A DNA stretch of 64,000 nt from Sulfurospirillum sp. UCH001 (lineage in GTDB: Bacteria > Campylobacterota > Campylobacteria > Campylobacterales > Sulfurospirillaceae). Below are positions 44,782-53,990 of this stretch, in pieces. The stretch's first letter is position 1. Each line of letters begins with the position of its first letter. Both the position numbers and the translations under genes were made by a program. The notes below the pieces were generated by a model that was given only the letters and a program-made list of their open reading frames with translations, ran no database searches and was not told the origin of the DNA. The stretch spans positions 2,232,001 through 2,296,000 of the forward strand of contig NZ_AP014723.1 of the NCBI RefSeq assembly GCF_001548035.1, read 5' to 3'.

Positions 44782-46212
44782 GTGTCAACCAGAATCGAAC
44801 ATGATCTAATCGGCGATAAAGAGATTTCCAATGAGTGTTATTATGGTGTTCAAACAGCACGAGCTGTTGAGAACTTTCACATTACAGGTGTTACGTTAGG
44901 AAGCTTTCCTACGTTTCTTGAATCTATAGCAAAAGTAAAAAAAGCAGCCGCACTCGCCAATTATGAACTGAATCTTTTGGCTGAAAACAAAAAAAATGCC
45001 ATTATTGAAGCATGCGATGCGATTATCTCAGGTAAATTCCACGATCAATTTGTCGTTGACATGATCCAAGGTGGAGCGGGAACTTCAACCAATATGAATG
45101 CCAATGAAGTGATTGCGAACATTGGTTTAGAAATCTTAGGGCATAAAAAAGGTGAATACAAATTCTTGCACCCAAATAACGATGTTAATCTTTCTCAATC
45201 CACCAATGATGCCTATCCAACTGCCCTTCGTGTAGCACTTTATGAAAAGCTTGGTGAGCTTGGTGAATCTATGAAAATCATCAAAGACTCATTTGCTAAG
45301 AAGTCTGCAGAATTTAAAGATGTCATCAAGATGGGTCGTACGCAACTTCAAGATGCGGTTCCTATGACACTAGAGCAAGAATTTCGTACCTATGCCGTTA
45401 TGATTGGAGAAGATATACAAAGAGTGCATGAAGCAAGGCAGTTAGTCCGTGAAATCAATATGGGAGCAACAGCCATTGGAACGGGTATCAACGCGCATCC
45501 TGATTATGCTAAAACCGTAGAAGCCAAACTTCAAGAAGTGACGGGTCGACCTTTTATCACGGCAGGTGATCTTGTCGAAGCAACGCAAGATACGGGTGCT
45601 TATGTTCAAATTTCGGGTGTTCTTAAACGTGTAGCAACCAAAATGTCTAAAATCTGCAACGACCTTCGTTTGTTAAGCTCAGGCCCAAGAACAGGCTTTG
45701 GTGAGATCAATCTGCCTGCAATGCAACCAGGAAGCTCCATTATGCCAGGTAAAGTTAACCCAGTCATTCCAGAAGTGGTCAATCAAGTCTGTTTTCAAGT
45801 TATTGGCACCGATATCGCTGTAACGATGGCATGTGAAGCAGGACAATTGCAACTGAATGTTTTTGAACCACTCATCGCTTACAATCTTTTCAATTCCATC
45901 AATATGATGAAAAACGCGTTTGAAACCTTAGCTTATACGTGTGTTGATGGTATCACCGCCAATCCTGAGAGATGTAAATCACTCGTTCTCAATAGTATAG
46001 GGCTTGTAACCGCACTCAACCCTTACTTGGGGTATGAGAACTCAACCATGGTTGCAAAAGAAGCTTTACAAACAGGAGGCTCTGTTTACGACATTGTATT
46101 GGAGAAAGGGTTACTGGCAAAAGAAGAGCTTGATGAAATTATTAAACCCGAAAATATGATACAACCTCATAATTTTGGACTTTCAGAAAAAAGTAAATTT
46201 GTAAAACTTTAA
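44782..46212 (+). CDS. aspA: Aspartate ammonia-lyase, copy 1
   Basis: A 476-residue cytoplasmic enzyme that splits L-aspartate into fumarate and ammonia, supplying fumarate as an electron acceptor. The fumarase/aspartase signature GSSIMPGKVNPV near residue 319 and STNMNANEVIAN near residue 101 are intact. It starts with GTG behind AAGGAG. It is about 90% identical by eye to the second copy over 458 residues, and differs mostly near the N terminus and in a longer C-terminal tail. A strong terminator follows, so it is a separate transcript from copy 2. Confidence 0.94.
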   Translation: MSTRIEHDLIGDKEISNECYYGVQTARAVENFHITGVTLGSFPTFLESIAKVKKAAALANYELNLLAENKKNAIIEACDAIISGKFHDQFVVDMIQGGAGTSTNMNANEVIANIGLEILGHKKGEYKFLHPNNDVNLSQSTNDAYPTALRVALYEKLGELGESMKIIKDSFAKKSAEFKDVIKMGRTQLQDAVPMTLEQEFRTYAVMIGEDIQRVHEARQLVREINMGATAIGTGINAHPDYAKTVEAKLQEVTGRPFITAGDLVEATQDTGAYVQISGVLKRVATKMSKICNDLRLLSSGPRTGFGEINLPAMQPGSSIMPGKVNPVIPEVVNQVCFQVIGTDIAVTMACEAGQLQLNVFEPLIAYNLFNSINMMKNAFETLAYTCVDGITANPERCKSLVLNSIGLVTALNPYLGYENSTMVAKEALQTGGSVYDIVLEKGLLAKEELDEIIKPENMIQPHNFGLSEKSKFVKL

Positions 46213-46213
46213 A

Positions 46214-46238
46214 AAACAGGGGTAAAAGTCCCCTGTTT
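46214..46238 (+). terminator. Terminator after aspA copy 1
   Basis: AAACAGGGG and CCCCTGTTT form a perfect 9-bp stem with a 7-base loop directly after the stop codon. Confidence 0.75.
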
Positions 46239-46394
46239 CACCATTATATATGTAACAGAGCGTATCACTTAATTTTTATATCTTCAAATTAATTCCATTC
46301 TTTCAATCTTTTTTTAAAATCTTTCACAAAAAGTCATTTTCAAGTCTCTTTAGAGGTTTAAACTTCCATCACCTTTAAATCTTAAGGAGACAAA

Positions 46395-47801
46395 ATGTCA
46401 ACTAGAATGGAACACGATCTAATCGGTGATAAAGAAATATCTAACGAATGTTATTATGGCGTTCAAACTGCGCGCGCTGCTGAAAACTTTCATATTACAG
46501 GTGTAACGCTTTCAAGCTTCCCAACGTTCATCATCTCTCTTGCAAAAGTTAAAAAAGCGGCTGCTTTAGCAAACTATGAACTTGGACTTCTTGCTGAAAA
46601 CAAAAAAAATGTAATTTGTGATGCATGTGATGAAATCATTGCTGGTAAATACCACGATCAATTTGTTGTTGATATGTTCCAAGGTGGAGCAGGTACTTCA
46701 ACAAACATGAATGCAAACGAAGTTATCGCAAATATCGGTTTGGAGAAAATGGGTCACCAAAAAGGTGAATACAAATTCCTTCACCCAAATAACGATGTTA
46801 ACCTTTCTCAATCAACAAACGATGCTTACCCAACTGCGCTTCGTGTAGCACTTTATGAAAAACTAGGTGAACTTACAGGCTCTATGAGCATCATTAAAAA
46901 CTCATTTGCTAAAAAAGCAGCAGAGTTTAAAGACATCATCAAAATGGGTAGAACTCAACTTCAAGATGCTGTTCCTATGACTCTAGAGCAAGAGTTTAGA
47001 ACCTATGCAGTTATGATCGGTGAAGATATTCAACGTGTAACTGAAGCACAACAACTTGTTCGCGAGATGAACCTTGGTGCAACAGCAATTGGTACAGGTA
47101 TCAATGCACACCCTGATTACGCAAAAACAGTAGAAGCAAAACTTCAAGAAGTAACTGGCCGTCCATTTGTAACTGCAGGTGACCTTGTTGAAGCAACACA
47201 AGATACAGGTGCATATGTACAAATCTCTGGTGTTCTTAAACGTGTAGCAACTAAAATGTCAAAAATTTGTAATGACCTTCGTTTGTTAAGCTCAGGTCCA
47301 AGAACAGGATTTGGCGAAATCAATCTTCCAGCAATGCAACCAGGTAGTTCAATTATGCCAGGTAAAGTTAACCCTGTTATCCCTGAAGTTGTAAACCAAG
47401 TATGTTTCCAAGTTATCGGTACAGACGTAGCGGTTACTATGGCATGTGAAGGTGGCCAACTCCAACTTAACGTATTTGAGCCAGTTATTGCTTACAACCT
47501 ATTCAATTCTGTAAACATGATGAGAAACGCATTTGAGACACTTGCTTATACATGTGTTGATGGCATTACAGCAAATCCTGAGAGATGTAAATCACTCGTA
47601 CTGAACAGTATTGGACTTGTTACAGCTCTTAATCCATTTATCGGTTATGAAAACTCAACTTCAGTTGCTAAAGAAGCTCTAGAGACAGGTGGTTCAGTGT
47701 ATGACATCGTTCTTGAGCGTGGTCTTTTAGCAAAAGCAGAGCTTGATGATATTATCAAACCAGAGAATATGATTAAACCTCGTACATACGACAAAAAGTA
47801 A
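46395..47801 (+). CDS. aspA: Aspartate ammonia-lyase, copy 2
   Basis: A 468-residue paralogue of the preceding gene with the same catalytic signature GSSIMPGKVNPV and all residues of the aspartase pattern. It starts with ATG behind TAAGGAGA. It lies directly before dcuA, the arrangement known from Wolinella aspA-dcu loci, so it is probably the main catabolic enzyme. Its codon choice looks more uniform than in copy 1 and resembles dcuA and ansB, which suggests higher expression. Many synonymous differences show that the duplication is not very recent. Confidence 0.94.
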   Translation: MSTRMEHDLIGDKEISNECYYGVQTARAAENFHITGVTLSSFPTFIISLAKVKKAAALANYELGLLAENKKNVICDACDEIIAGKYHDQFVVDMFQGGAGTSTNMNANEVIANIGLEKMGHQKGEYKFLHPNNDVNLSQSTNDAYPTALRVALYEKLGELTGSMSIIKNSFAKKAAEFKDIIKMGRTQLQDAVPMTLEQEFRTYAVMIGEDIQRVTEAQQLVREMNLGATAIGTGINAHPDYAKTVEAKLQEVTGRPFVTAGDLVEATQDTGAYVQISGVLKRVATKMSKICNDLRLLSSGPRTGFGEINLPAMQPGSSIMPGKVNPVIPEVVNQVCFQVIGTDVAVTMACEGGQLQLNVFEPVIAYNLFNSVNMMRNAFETLAYTCVDGITANPERCKSLVLNSIGLVTALNPFIGYENSTSVAKEALETGGSVYDIVLERGLLAKAELDDIIKPENMIKPRTYDKK

Positions 47802-47812
47802 TTTTTTTTTCC

Positions 47813-47870
47813 GTGCCACATGGGAGACCGACAACCTCCTTCCTCTCCCACATACCCTCTCATGTGGCAC
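47813..47870. promoter_or_regulatory. Large inverted repeat between aspA copy 2 and dcuA
   Basis: GTGCCACATG (47813-47822) pairs perfectly with CATGTGGCAC (47861-47870); GGGAG and CTCCC inside can extend or replace the stem. A second small hairpin, GGCTTT-TTAT-AAAGCC, follows at about 47885-47900. A terminator, attenuator or RNA-processing site between two cotranscribed genes is likely. Confidence 0.6.
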
Positions 47871-47913
47871 CTGATTGCTTTGATGGCTTTTTATAAAGCC
47901 CTCAGAGGAGTTT

Positions 47914-48000
47914 ATGAAACTTAGACAAAGGAGTTACCATGTTATGGTTAGAAGTTATCGTAGTTCTTGCCGCCATTTATTTCGGTGCAAGACTAGGTAG
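47914..48000 (+). CDS. Possible 28-residue leader peptide overlapping the dcuA start
   Basis: An ATG at 47914 with GAGGAG three bases upstream opens a 28-codon Arg-rich frame that ends with TAG at 48000 and overlaps the dcuA start in another frame. It could be a translated leader that couples to dcuA, or chance. Nothing else supports it. Confidence 0.2.
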   Translation: MKLRQRSYHVMVRSYRSSCRHLFRCKTR

Positions 48001-49240
48001 TATCGGTATTGGTTATGCGGGAGGTTTGGGTGTTCTTGTCCTTACCTTGGGGTTAGGATTGAAATTAGGATCAATTCCTATTGATGTTATTTTGATCATT
48101 ATGTCTGTTATTGCAGCTATTGGTGCTATGCAAGTAGCTGGTGGACTTGATTATATGGTTAGTATCGCTGAAAGAATCTTGCGTAAAAACCCTAAACAAA
48201 TTACATATCTTGCACCTGTTGTCACTTATGTTATGACATTTTTTGCAGGAACTGGTCATACAGCGTTTTCAACACTTCCAGTTATTGCTGAAGTAGCGAA
48301 AGAGCAAGGTATTCGTCCATCTCGTCCTTTAAGTATTGCGGTTGTTGCTTCTCAAATTGCTATTACAGCATCTCCTATTTCTGCAGCAGTTGTCTTTTTA
48401 AGCGGTGTATTGGAAAAACAAGGTATTGGTTATTTAGAGCTTCTTGCTGTTTTAATTCCATCTTCTTTCCTTGCGTGTATGGTTGCAGCATTTGTTGCTA
48501 ACTTCTTGGGTAAAGACCTTAAAGATGATGAAGTATATCAAGAGAGATTGGCTAAAGGTCTTATTAAAACCAGAGGTACAACAAAGTTAGAAATTAAACC
48601 AGGTGCAAAACTTTCTGTTGCAATTTTCTTAGTTTCTATTCTTGCTGTTGTTACATATGCAACATTGATTAGTGATAAAGTGGGCGTTATCAAAAACCCA
48701 GTTGTTCCTAGAAATGAAGCGATTATGCTTTTCATGTTTGCAGCAGCTACATTTATCTCTTTCTTTACTAAAATCGAAGCAGCTCAAGTTCTTAACTCTG
48801 CAACATTTAAATCAGGTATGAGTGCATGTATTTGTGTACTTGGTGTTGCATGGCTTGGTGATACCTTTGTTGCAAATCATATTAAAGAGATCAAAACACT
48901 TGCTGGTGATTTACTAAACGTTTATCCTTGGTTACTTGCTGTTGTTCTTTTCTTCGCAAGTACACTACTTTATTCACAAGCAGCTACTGCAAAAGCGCTT
49001 ATCCCAAGTGCGTTACTTCTTGGTGTTTCACCATTAACAGTTGTTGCTTCTTTTGCAGCGGTAAGTGCACTTTTCGTACTTCCAACCTACCCAACACTCA
49101 TTGCAGCAGTTGAGATGGATGACACTGGTTCAACTCGTATTGGTAAATATGTTTTCAACCACCCATTCGTTATTCCAGGCATCATTGCTATTGCACTTTC
49201 AGTTATCTTTGCATTTGTTATCGGTGGTATGGTTTTATAA
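47939..49240 (+). CDS. dcuA: C4-dicarboxylate transporter DcuA
   Basis: A 433-residue inner-membrane carrier with about ten to twelve helices, the same length as E. coli DcuA. ARLGSIGIGYAGGLGVLVL near residue 23, SAMQVAGGLDY-like GAMQVAGGLDY near residue 62 and ITASPISAAVVFLS near residue 142 match DcuA better than DcuB. It takes up aspartate, fumarate or malate or exchanges them for succinate during fumarate respiration. CAAAGGAG precedes the ATG. With the aspartase before it and asparaginase after it, it forms an asparagine/aspartate-to-fumarate pathway. Confidence 0.94.
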   Translation: MLWLEVIVVLAAIYFGARLGSIGIGYAGGLGVLVLTLGLGLKLGSIPIDVILIIMSVIAAIGAMQVAGGLDYMVSIAERILRKNPKQITYLAPVVTYVMTFFAGTGHTAFSTLPVIAEVAKEQGIRPSRPLSIAVVASQIAITASPISAAVVFLSGVLEKQGIGYLELLAVLIPSSFLACMVAAFVANFLGKDLKDDEVYQERLAKGLIKTRGTTKLEIKPGAKLSVAIFLVSILAVVTYATLISDKVGVIKNPVVPRNEAIMLFMFAAATFISFFTKIEAAQVLNSATFKSGMSACICVLGVAWLGDTFVANHIKEIKTLAGDLLNVYPWLLAVVLFFASTLLYSQAATAKALIPSALLLGVSPLTVVASFAAVSALFVLPTYPTLIAAVEMDDTGSTRIGKYVFNHPFVIPGIIAIALSVIFAFVIGGMVL

Positions 49241-49261
49241 GAGCTCTTTGAGCTCTTTTTG
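49239..49261 (+). terminator. Rho-independent terminator after dcuA
   Basis: AAGAGCTC-TTT-GAGCTCTT followed by TTT, starting at the last base pair of the stop codon. Strong stem with T tract. Confidence 0.8.
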
Positions 49262-49264
49262 ATG

Positions 49265-49286
49265 ACGTAGGTTTAAACGCCTACGT
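49265..49286. other. Second hairpin after dcuA
   Basis: ACGTAGG and CCTACGT form a 7-bp stem a few bases after the dcuA terminator, without a T tract. It may protect the transcript end or back up termination. Confidence 0.45.
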
Positions 49287-49349
49287 TATCAACCTTTTAA
49301 CACTAAAACAAGTCTTATACAAGACAATATTTCATTTCGCCTTTATGCT

Positions 49350-49368
49350 CGGGGCTCTTTTTGTCCCG
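49350..49368 (+). promoter_or_regulatory. Attenuator-like hairpin in the ansB leader
   Basis: CGGGGC and GTCCCG (one G-T pair) close a T-rich loop 44 bases before the ansB ATG, followed by ATTTGTTTT. A TATACA box at about 49316 would place it inside the ansB leader. Confidence 0.4.
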
Positions 49369-49399
49369 ATTTGTTTTCTAGTCAAACAACTTTTTATAA

Positions 49400-50464
<1,065 letters not shown>

Positions 50465-50472
50465 GAAGTCTT

Positions 50473-50504
50473 CCATCTCTCTTCATGGAGAGATGGAGTC
50501 TTTT
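50473..50504 (+). terminator. Rho-independent terminator after ansB
   Basis: CCATCTCTC (50473-50481) and GAGAGATGG (50488-50496) form a perfect 9-bp stem, followed by AGTCTTTT. Confidence 0.8.
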
Positions 50505-50515
50505 CACTTGTATGC

Positions 50516-50521
50516 TATAAT
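50516..50521 (+). promoter_or_regulatory. Predicted -10 box of the 50629 kinase gene
   Basis: TATAAT on the plus strand. It predicts a transcript start near 50528 and a leader of about 100 bases. Confidence 0.55.
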
Positions 50522-50527
50522 ATGAAT

Positions 50528-50628
50528 TCTTCTGCCTCACAAGAGGCTAGCTTTAGTGCCACGGCGGCTAGCGTAGTCTTTTGGGCTTTGCCTAAAGGAC
50601 GTAATAAAAAATTAAAAGAACAGATACT
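50528..50628 (+). promoter_or_regulatory. GC-rich structured 5' leader of the sensor kinase gene
   Basis: The leader contains GCCTC-ACAA-GAGGC (50534-50547), two GCTAGC copies (50546-50551 and 50567-50572) that can pair around a GC-rich loop, and a third CCTTT/AAAGG-type element near 50580-50598. It is much richer in G and C than the surrounding spacers. I do not recognise a known riboswitch class. Confidence 0.4.
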
Positions 50629-52479
50629 ATGAAAAAGTTAGCATTATTTTTGATGGTTTTTGTTTTCTTTCTCTCCCCTTCACTGTTTGCACACGATAAA
50701 AAAATTCTTATCATCAACTCATATCACAAAGGCTTTCAATGGAGTGATGATATTCTCGCAGGTATGGAAGAAGTTTTTTACAATCATCCTGAAATTACAA
50801 CCAATATTCTTTATATGGACTCCAAACGTGTAAGTTCCGAGGAGTACTATGCAAAACTAAGAGAGCTCTATAAATTACAACTTCAAAACCAAAAATACGA
50901 TCTCATCGTCGCAGTTGATAAATTTGCGTATGACTTTTTAATTAAATACTATCATGAACTTTTTACAGATGAGACGATTTTATTTACAGGGTTAGAGCAA
51001 TTTAACCCAGAAGATGTTCAAAAAGAGGGACTAGATGACCGCATATATGGCATCTTGGAAAAACGTGCCATTCCCGAAACCATCCCTATGATTTCCCATA
51101 TGATACCGAATCTTAAAAAACTTTACATCATTAATGACGCGAGTGCTAATGGTGACGATAGTGAGCCTTTCATTCGCCAAGCGATGGAAGAACACAACGA
51201 TAAATTTGAAATTGAATATATTCGAAAATCTACGATAGACGAGCTCAATGAACGCTTTGCTGTACCCAACAAAGATGAAGCGGTCTTTTTTATACGTTTT
51301 TATAACGACAAATACGGCAATCTTTATAAAAATAGCCAAATTGCAACGATGATTAACAAAAGTGCGTTACCAGTATTTGTCACTGATACGCTTTTTATAG
51401 GCAAAGGTGCATTAGGTGGCAAACTCGTTCCTATTCAAGAGGTTGGTGTTGCTACAGGAAAGATGGTAATCGATGTTCTTGATAAAAAGATCCCTCCTTT
51501 GCGCGTTGAAACCTTTATAGAGTACCACTACCAATTTGACGTTCAAAAAATTAAACAGTTTGAAGCGTATCCAAACGCCAGTCTTAAAGAGTATGAACTC
51601 GTCAATGCGCCATTGACGTTCTTTGATAAACACCGAAAATTTATCGATGCAGTGTTTCTCATTTCACCTTTTTTAGTCTTTTTAATCCTAGGATTGATCC
51701 ACAACATCTATATGCGTATTCGCAGTGAAAAAGAGCTCAAAGCCATTGAGCTTCAAAAAAATAAACACCAGCAATTCATCATCCAACAGTCTAAGCTTGC
51801 AGAAATTGGTGAAATTTTCTCTTCCATTGCCCATCAATGGAAAAATCCATTGGTTGAAATAGCAACCATTACGCAAGAGCATTTTTATAGCACTGAAGAT
51901 AGTATCAATGAACAAAACAACCAATACGTTCATGACATTATGGTGCAAGTACGTTATATGACAGACACGATTAATGATTTTCAAAAATTCATTATGCCAT
52001 CCACGCAAAAAACCGTTTTTGATGTCAGTGAAGCCATAGAGACGATGATGAAAATCATCAACCATAACATCAAATATAACTACATTGATGTCACGATTGA
52101 TGTCAGTAATGCGACCAATCTCATGGTGAGTGGTTATAAAAATGAGTTTATGCAAACTTTGCTTAACGTTGTAAATAACGCTAAAGAGCAAATCAAAGAA
52201 GCACGTGAAAACAAACTGATCAAGAGAGGTTCCATCTTCATTCAAATTTACAATTATTCGAAAAAGGTGATTATTGACATTAAAGACAATGGTGGTGGTA
52301 TCCCTATCGATAAAATGCCCAATATTTTCGATGCATACTACACCACAAAAGAGCAAGGACATGGTATTGGACTTTATATGTCAAAGCTTATTATTGAAGA
52401 TAAAATGGGCGGTAAAATCAGAGCAAGCAATACCAATGAAGGTGCATGCTTTACTATTACACTAGGAAATGTAACATGA
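50629..52479 (+). CDS. Sensor histidine kinase with periplasmic ABC-substrate-binding-like domain
   Basis: A 616-residue membrane kinase. A signal-like N terminus (about residues 1-21) is followed by a large periplasmic domain (about 22-340) of the ABC_sub_bind type (KKILIINSYHKGFQWSDD, PVFVTDTLFIGKGALGG). A membrane segment (about 345-366), a short coiled linker, HisKA with the histidine in SSIAHQWKNPL, and HATPase_c with VVNNAKEQI, IKDNGGGIP and GHGIGLYMSK follow. Its stop overlaps the regulator start by ATGA. The ligand is a small periplasmic solute not identifiable here. Neighbours suggest either C4-dicarboxylate/amino acid or sulfur-respiration control. Confidence 0.93.
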   Translation: MKKLALFLMVFVFFLSPSLFAHDKKILIINSYHKGFQWSDDILAGMEEVFYNHPEITTNILYMDSKRVSSEEYYAKLRELYKLQLQNQKYDLIVAVDKFAYDFLIKYYHELFTDETILFTGLEQFNPEDVQKEGLDDRIYGILEKRAIPETIPMISHMIPNLKKLYIINDASANGDDSEPFIRQAMEEHNDKFEIEYIRKSTIDELNERFAVPNKDEAVFFIRFYNDKYGNLYKNSQIATMINKSALPVFVTDTLFIGKGALGGKLVPIQEVGVATGKMVIDVLDKKIPPLRVETFIEYHYQFDVQKIKQFEAYPNASLKEYELVNAPLTFFDKHRKFIDAVFLISPFLVFLILGLIHNIYMRIRSEKELKAIELQKNKHQQFIIQQSKLAEIGEIFSSIAHQWKNPLVEIATITQEHFYSTEDSINEQNNQYVHDIMVQVRYMTDTINDFQKFIMPSTQKTVFDVSEAIETMMKIINHNIKYNYIDVTIDVSNATNLMVSGYKNEFMQTLLNVVNNAKEQIKEARENKLIKRGSIFIQIYNYSKKVIIDIKDNGGGIPIDKMPNIFDAYYTTKEQGHGIGLYMSKLIIEDKMGGKIRASNTNEGACFTITLGNVT

Positions 52480-53123
52480 AAATTTTAGTTTTAGAAGATA
52501 ACGAACGCTTAGCCAATGTCATTAAAAGTGTCCTCATCAAAGAGGGTTATCAGGTTGATCTTTTTATGGACGGAGAAAAAGCATTAGATGCCCTCAATCA
52601 CGGCTACCACTGCTTTATCCTAGACATCAACGTTCCATCGATTGATGGACTTTCTATTTTGGAAACCATTCGTATTTATCATAAAGAGATACCTGCCATC
52701 ATCATCAGTTCAAACCATGATTTGGAAAAAATCCAAGCCTCTTACGAAATTGGCTGTGATGACTATCTCAAAAAGCCTTTTTTCATCTATGAGCTGGTTC
52801 AAAAAGTAAAAAAACTATGCCATAAGCCTTCGCAAACCATACAGCTTTGGATTGGCTACACTTATGACTATGTCAATCACCGCTTGTTTGATCCAAATAA
52901 CGAAGAAATAAAACTTGCCAAAAAAGAGGGAATGTTTTTAGACCTTTTCATCAAAGACAGGCATCGTGTCGTCACATTTAGTGAGTTAGAAGAGTATGTT
53001 TGGGAAGGTGAAGAGACCAGTGTTCTTAATATGCGAGCTCTCATAAAACGTCTGCGTAAAAAACTTCCTGAAGGAGCTATTGAGATGATTAAAGAAGTAG
53101 GATACCGCTTAGGCGAGTTATGA
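52476..53123 (+). CDS. OmpR-family response regulator paired with the 50629 kinase
   Basis: A 215-residue regulator from the ATG at 52476, which overlaps the kinase stop and has TAGGAA upstream; a start ten codons earlier is unlikely. The receiver (about residues 1-115) carries LEDNE, the phosphoacceptor in FILDINVPSIDG and LKKPFF; a winged-helix domain occupies about 125-213 (MRALIKRLRKKL). Its 3' end overlaps the convergent transglycosylase gene by six bases. Target genes cannot be identified from sequence; the mcc-like cluster and the asp/dcu genes on either side are candidates. Confidence 0.93.
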   Translation: MKILVLEDNERLANVIKSVLIKEGYQVDLFMDGEKALDALNHGYHCFILDINVPSIDGLSILETIRIYHKEIPAIIISSNHDLEKIQASYEIGCDDYLKKPFFIYELVQKVKKLCHKPSQTIQLWIGYTYDYVNHRLFDPNNEEIKLAKKEGMFLDLFIKDRHRVVTFSELEEYVWEGEETSVLNMRALIKRLRKKLPEGAIEMIKEVGYRLGEL

Positions 53124-53738
53124 TGGATCGCGGTAATAGAGCTTTGTTTTATCTTTTTGATAGGAACTGTATAGCTTTTTAAACTCTGCAAAAACTTTAG
53201 CAGAGTAAGGATTGTCATTGATCTTACCATTGTAAGCATTGATGGCATCTTTATTGTTCTTGTGCTTTGCAAAGCACGTTGCTAGGATGTACGCACCTAC
53301 TTGAATGTTGATCTTGGGATCAAATAGGTCATAAAATGAGATATTGGCTTTATCAAGCAGTGGCTTATGAATAGAGTTGATCTGCATGATACCCATGTCA
53401 AAACGTGGGTAATTGTTGGTGTAGAGAAAATGCACGACATGACTTGCTTCATATTTGTTTTTACTCTTAATCGCAATGACTTGAGAGTATTGTTTGCTTT
53501 CAATTCCTCTTTGCTTCAAAAATGTACTGAGATCTTGTGCTTGCTTTGGGGTCATTTTACTTGCAGTAAAGGCTACAACATAACGATCTAAATCACTTTC
53601 AACCTTAGCGATAGAGTATAAAAGACGTGGCTCAATGCCATAAATCTGCCCTACTTTGACCCAAATATTTTCACCCTGATTTTGTTGTGCTGCCCACATC
53701 AAAAAAGGCAAACATAAGAGTACAATAAAACGAAACAC
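53118..53738 (-). CDS. Exported lytic transglycosylase-like protein (SLT/VirB1 type)
   Basis: A 206-residue protein with a signal peptide (about residues 1-16) and an SLT-type lysozyme-like domain that cleaves peptidoglycan. The catalytic glutamate is in SIAKVESDLD near residue 47. FDMGIMQINS near residue 115, NIQVGAYIL near residue 146 and INAYNG complete the pattern. An insert of about 50 residues separates the first two motifs. The start is GTG at 53738 behind AGGAGG. It is transcribed alone, convergent to the regulator gene. Its role may be local wall opening; no partner system is adjacent. Confidence 0.88.
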   Translation of the reverse strand: MFRFIVLLCLPFLMWAAQQNQGENIWVKVGQIYGIEPRLLYSIAKVESDLDRYVVAFTASKMTPKQAQDLSTFLKQRGIESKQYSQVIAIKSKNKYEASHVVHFLYTNNYPRFDMGIMQINSIHKPLLDKANISFYDLFDPKINIQVGAYILATCFAKHKNNKDAINAYNGKINDNPYSAKVFAEFKKLYSSYQKDKTKLYYRDPS

Positions 53739-53771
53739 TTTACATTACCTCCTTTATATGAACTGTTTCTC

Positions 53772-53777
53772 ATTATA
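53772..53777 (-). promoter_or_regulatory. Predicted -10 box of the transglycosylase gene
   Basis: TATAAT read on the minus strand, 33 bases before the GTG at 53738. Confidence 0.5.
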
Positions 53778-53816
53778 AAGGAAGCTAACTTTATTCTCTA
53801 TAAAGCATATCTTAGT

Positions 53817-53822
53817 TAGAAT
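53817..53822 (+). promoter_or_regulatory. Possible -10 box of tRNA-Sec
   Basis: TAGAAT on the plus strand, 13 bases before the 5' end of the mature tRNA. Confidence 0.4.
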
Positions 53823-53835
53823 ATTTAACCTTTTG

Positions 53836-53935
53836 CGGGGGGTATGTGACTCTGGTGTGCACCACGGGCTTCAAACCCGATTGGAGGGGCGGTTGACCGT
53901 CTCTTGGTAGGTTCGATTCCTACACCCTCTCGCCA
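53836..53935 (+). tRNA. selC: Selenocysteine tRNA, anticodon TCA
   Basis: About 100 bases with encoded CCA. The anticodon stem CGGG/CCCG closes CTTCAAA, giving TCA at 53871-53873. A long variable arm (GAGGGGCGG, TTGA, CCGTCTCTT), a T arm GTAGG-TTCGATT-CCTAC and a long acceptor stem (GGGGGGT with ACCCTCT, G-T pairs included) fit tRNA-Sec. The outermost pair of an 8-bp acceptor would be C-C, so the exact 5' end is uncertain. It implies UGA decoding as selenocysteine in this organism; no selenoprotein gene is evident in the window. Confidence 0.92.
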
Positions 53936-53990
53936 AATTTTCCTTCTCGATTTTCTCTCAAAATACTTTCGTATTCTTCATCAAAATAGT

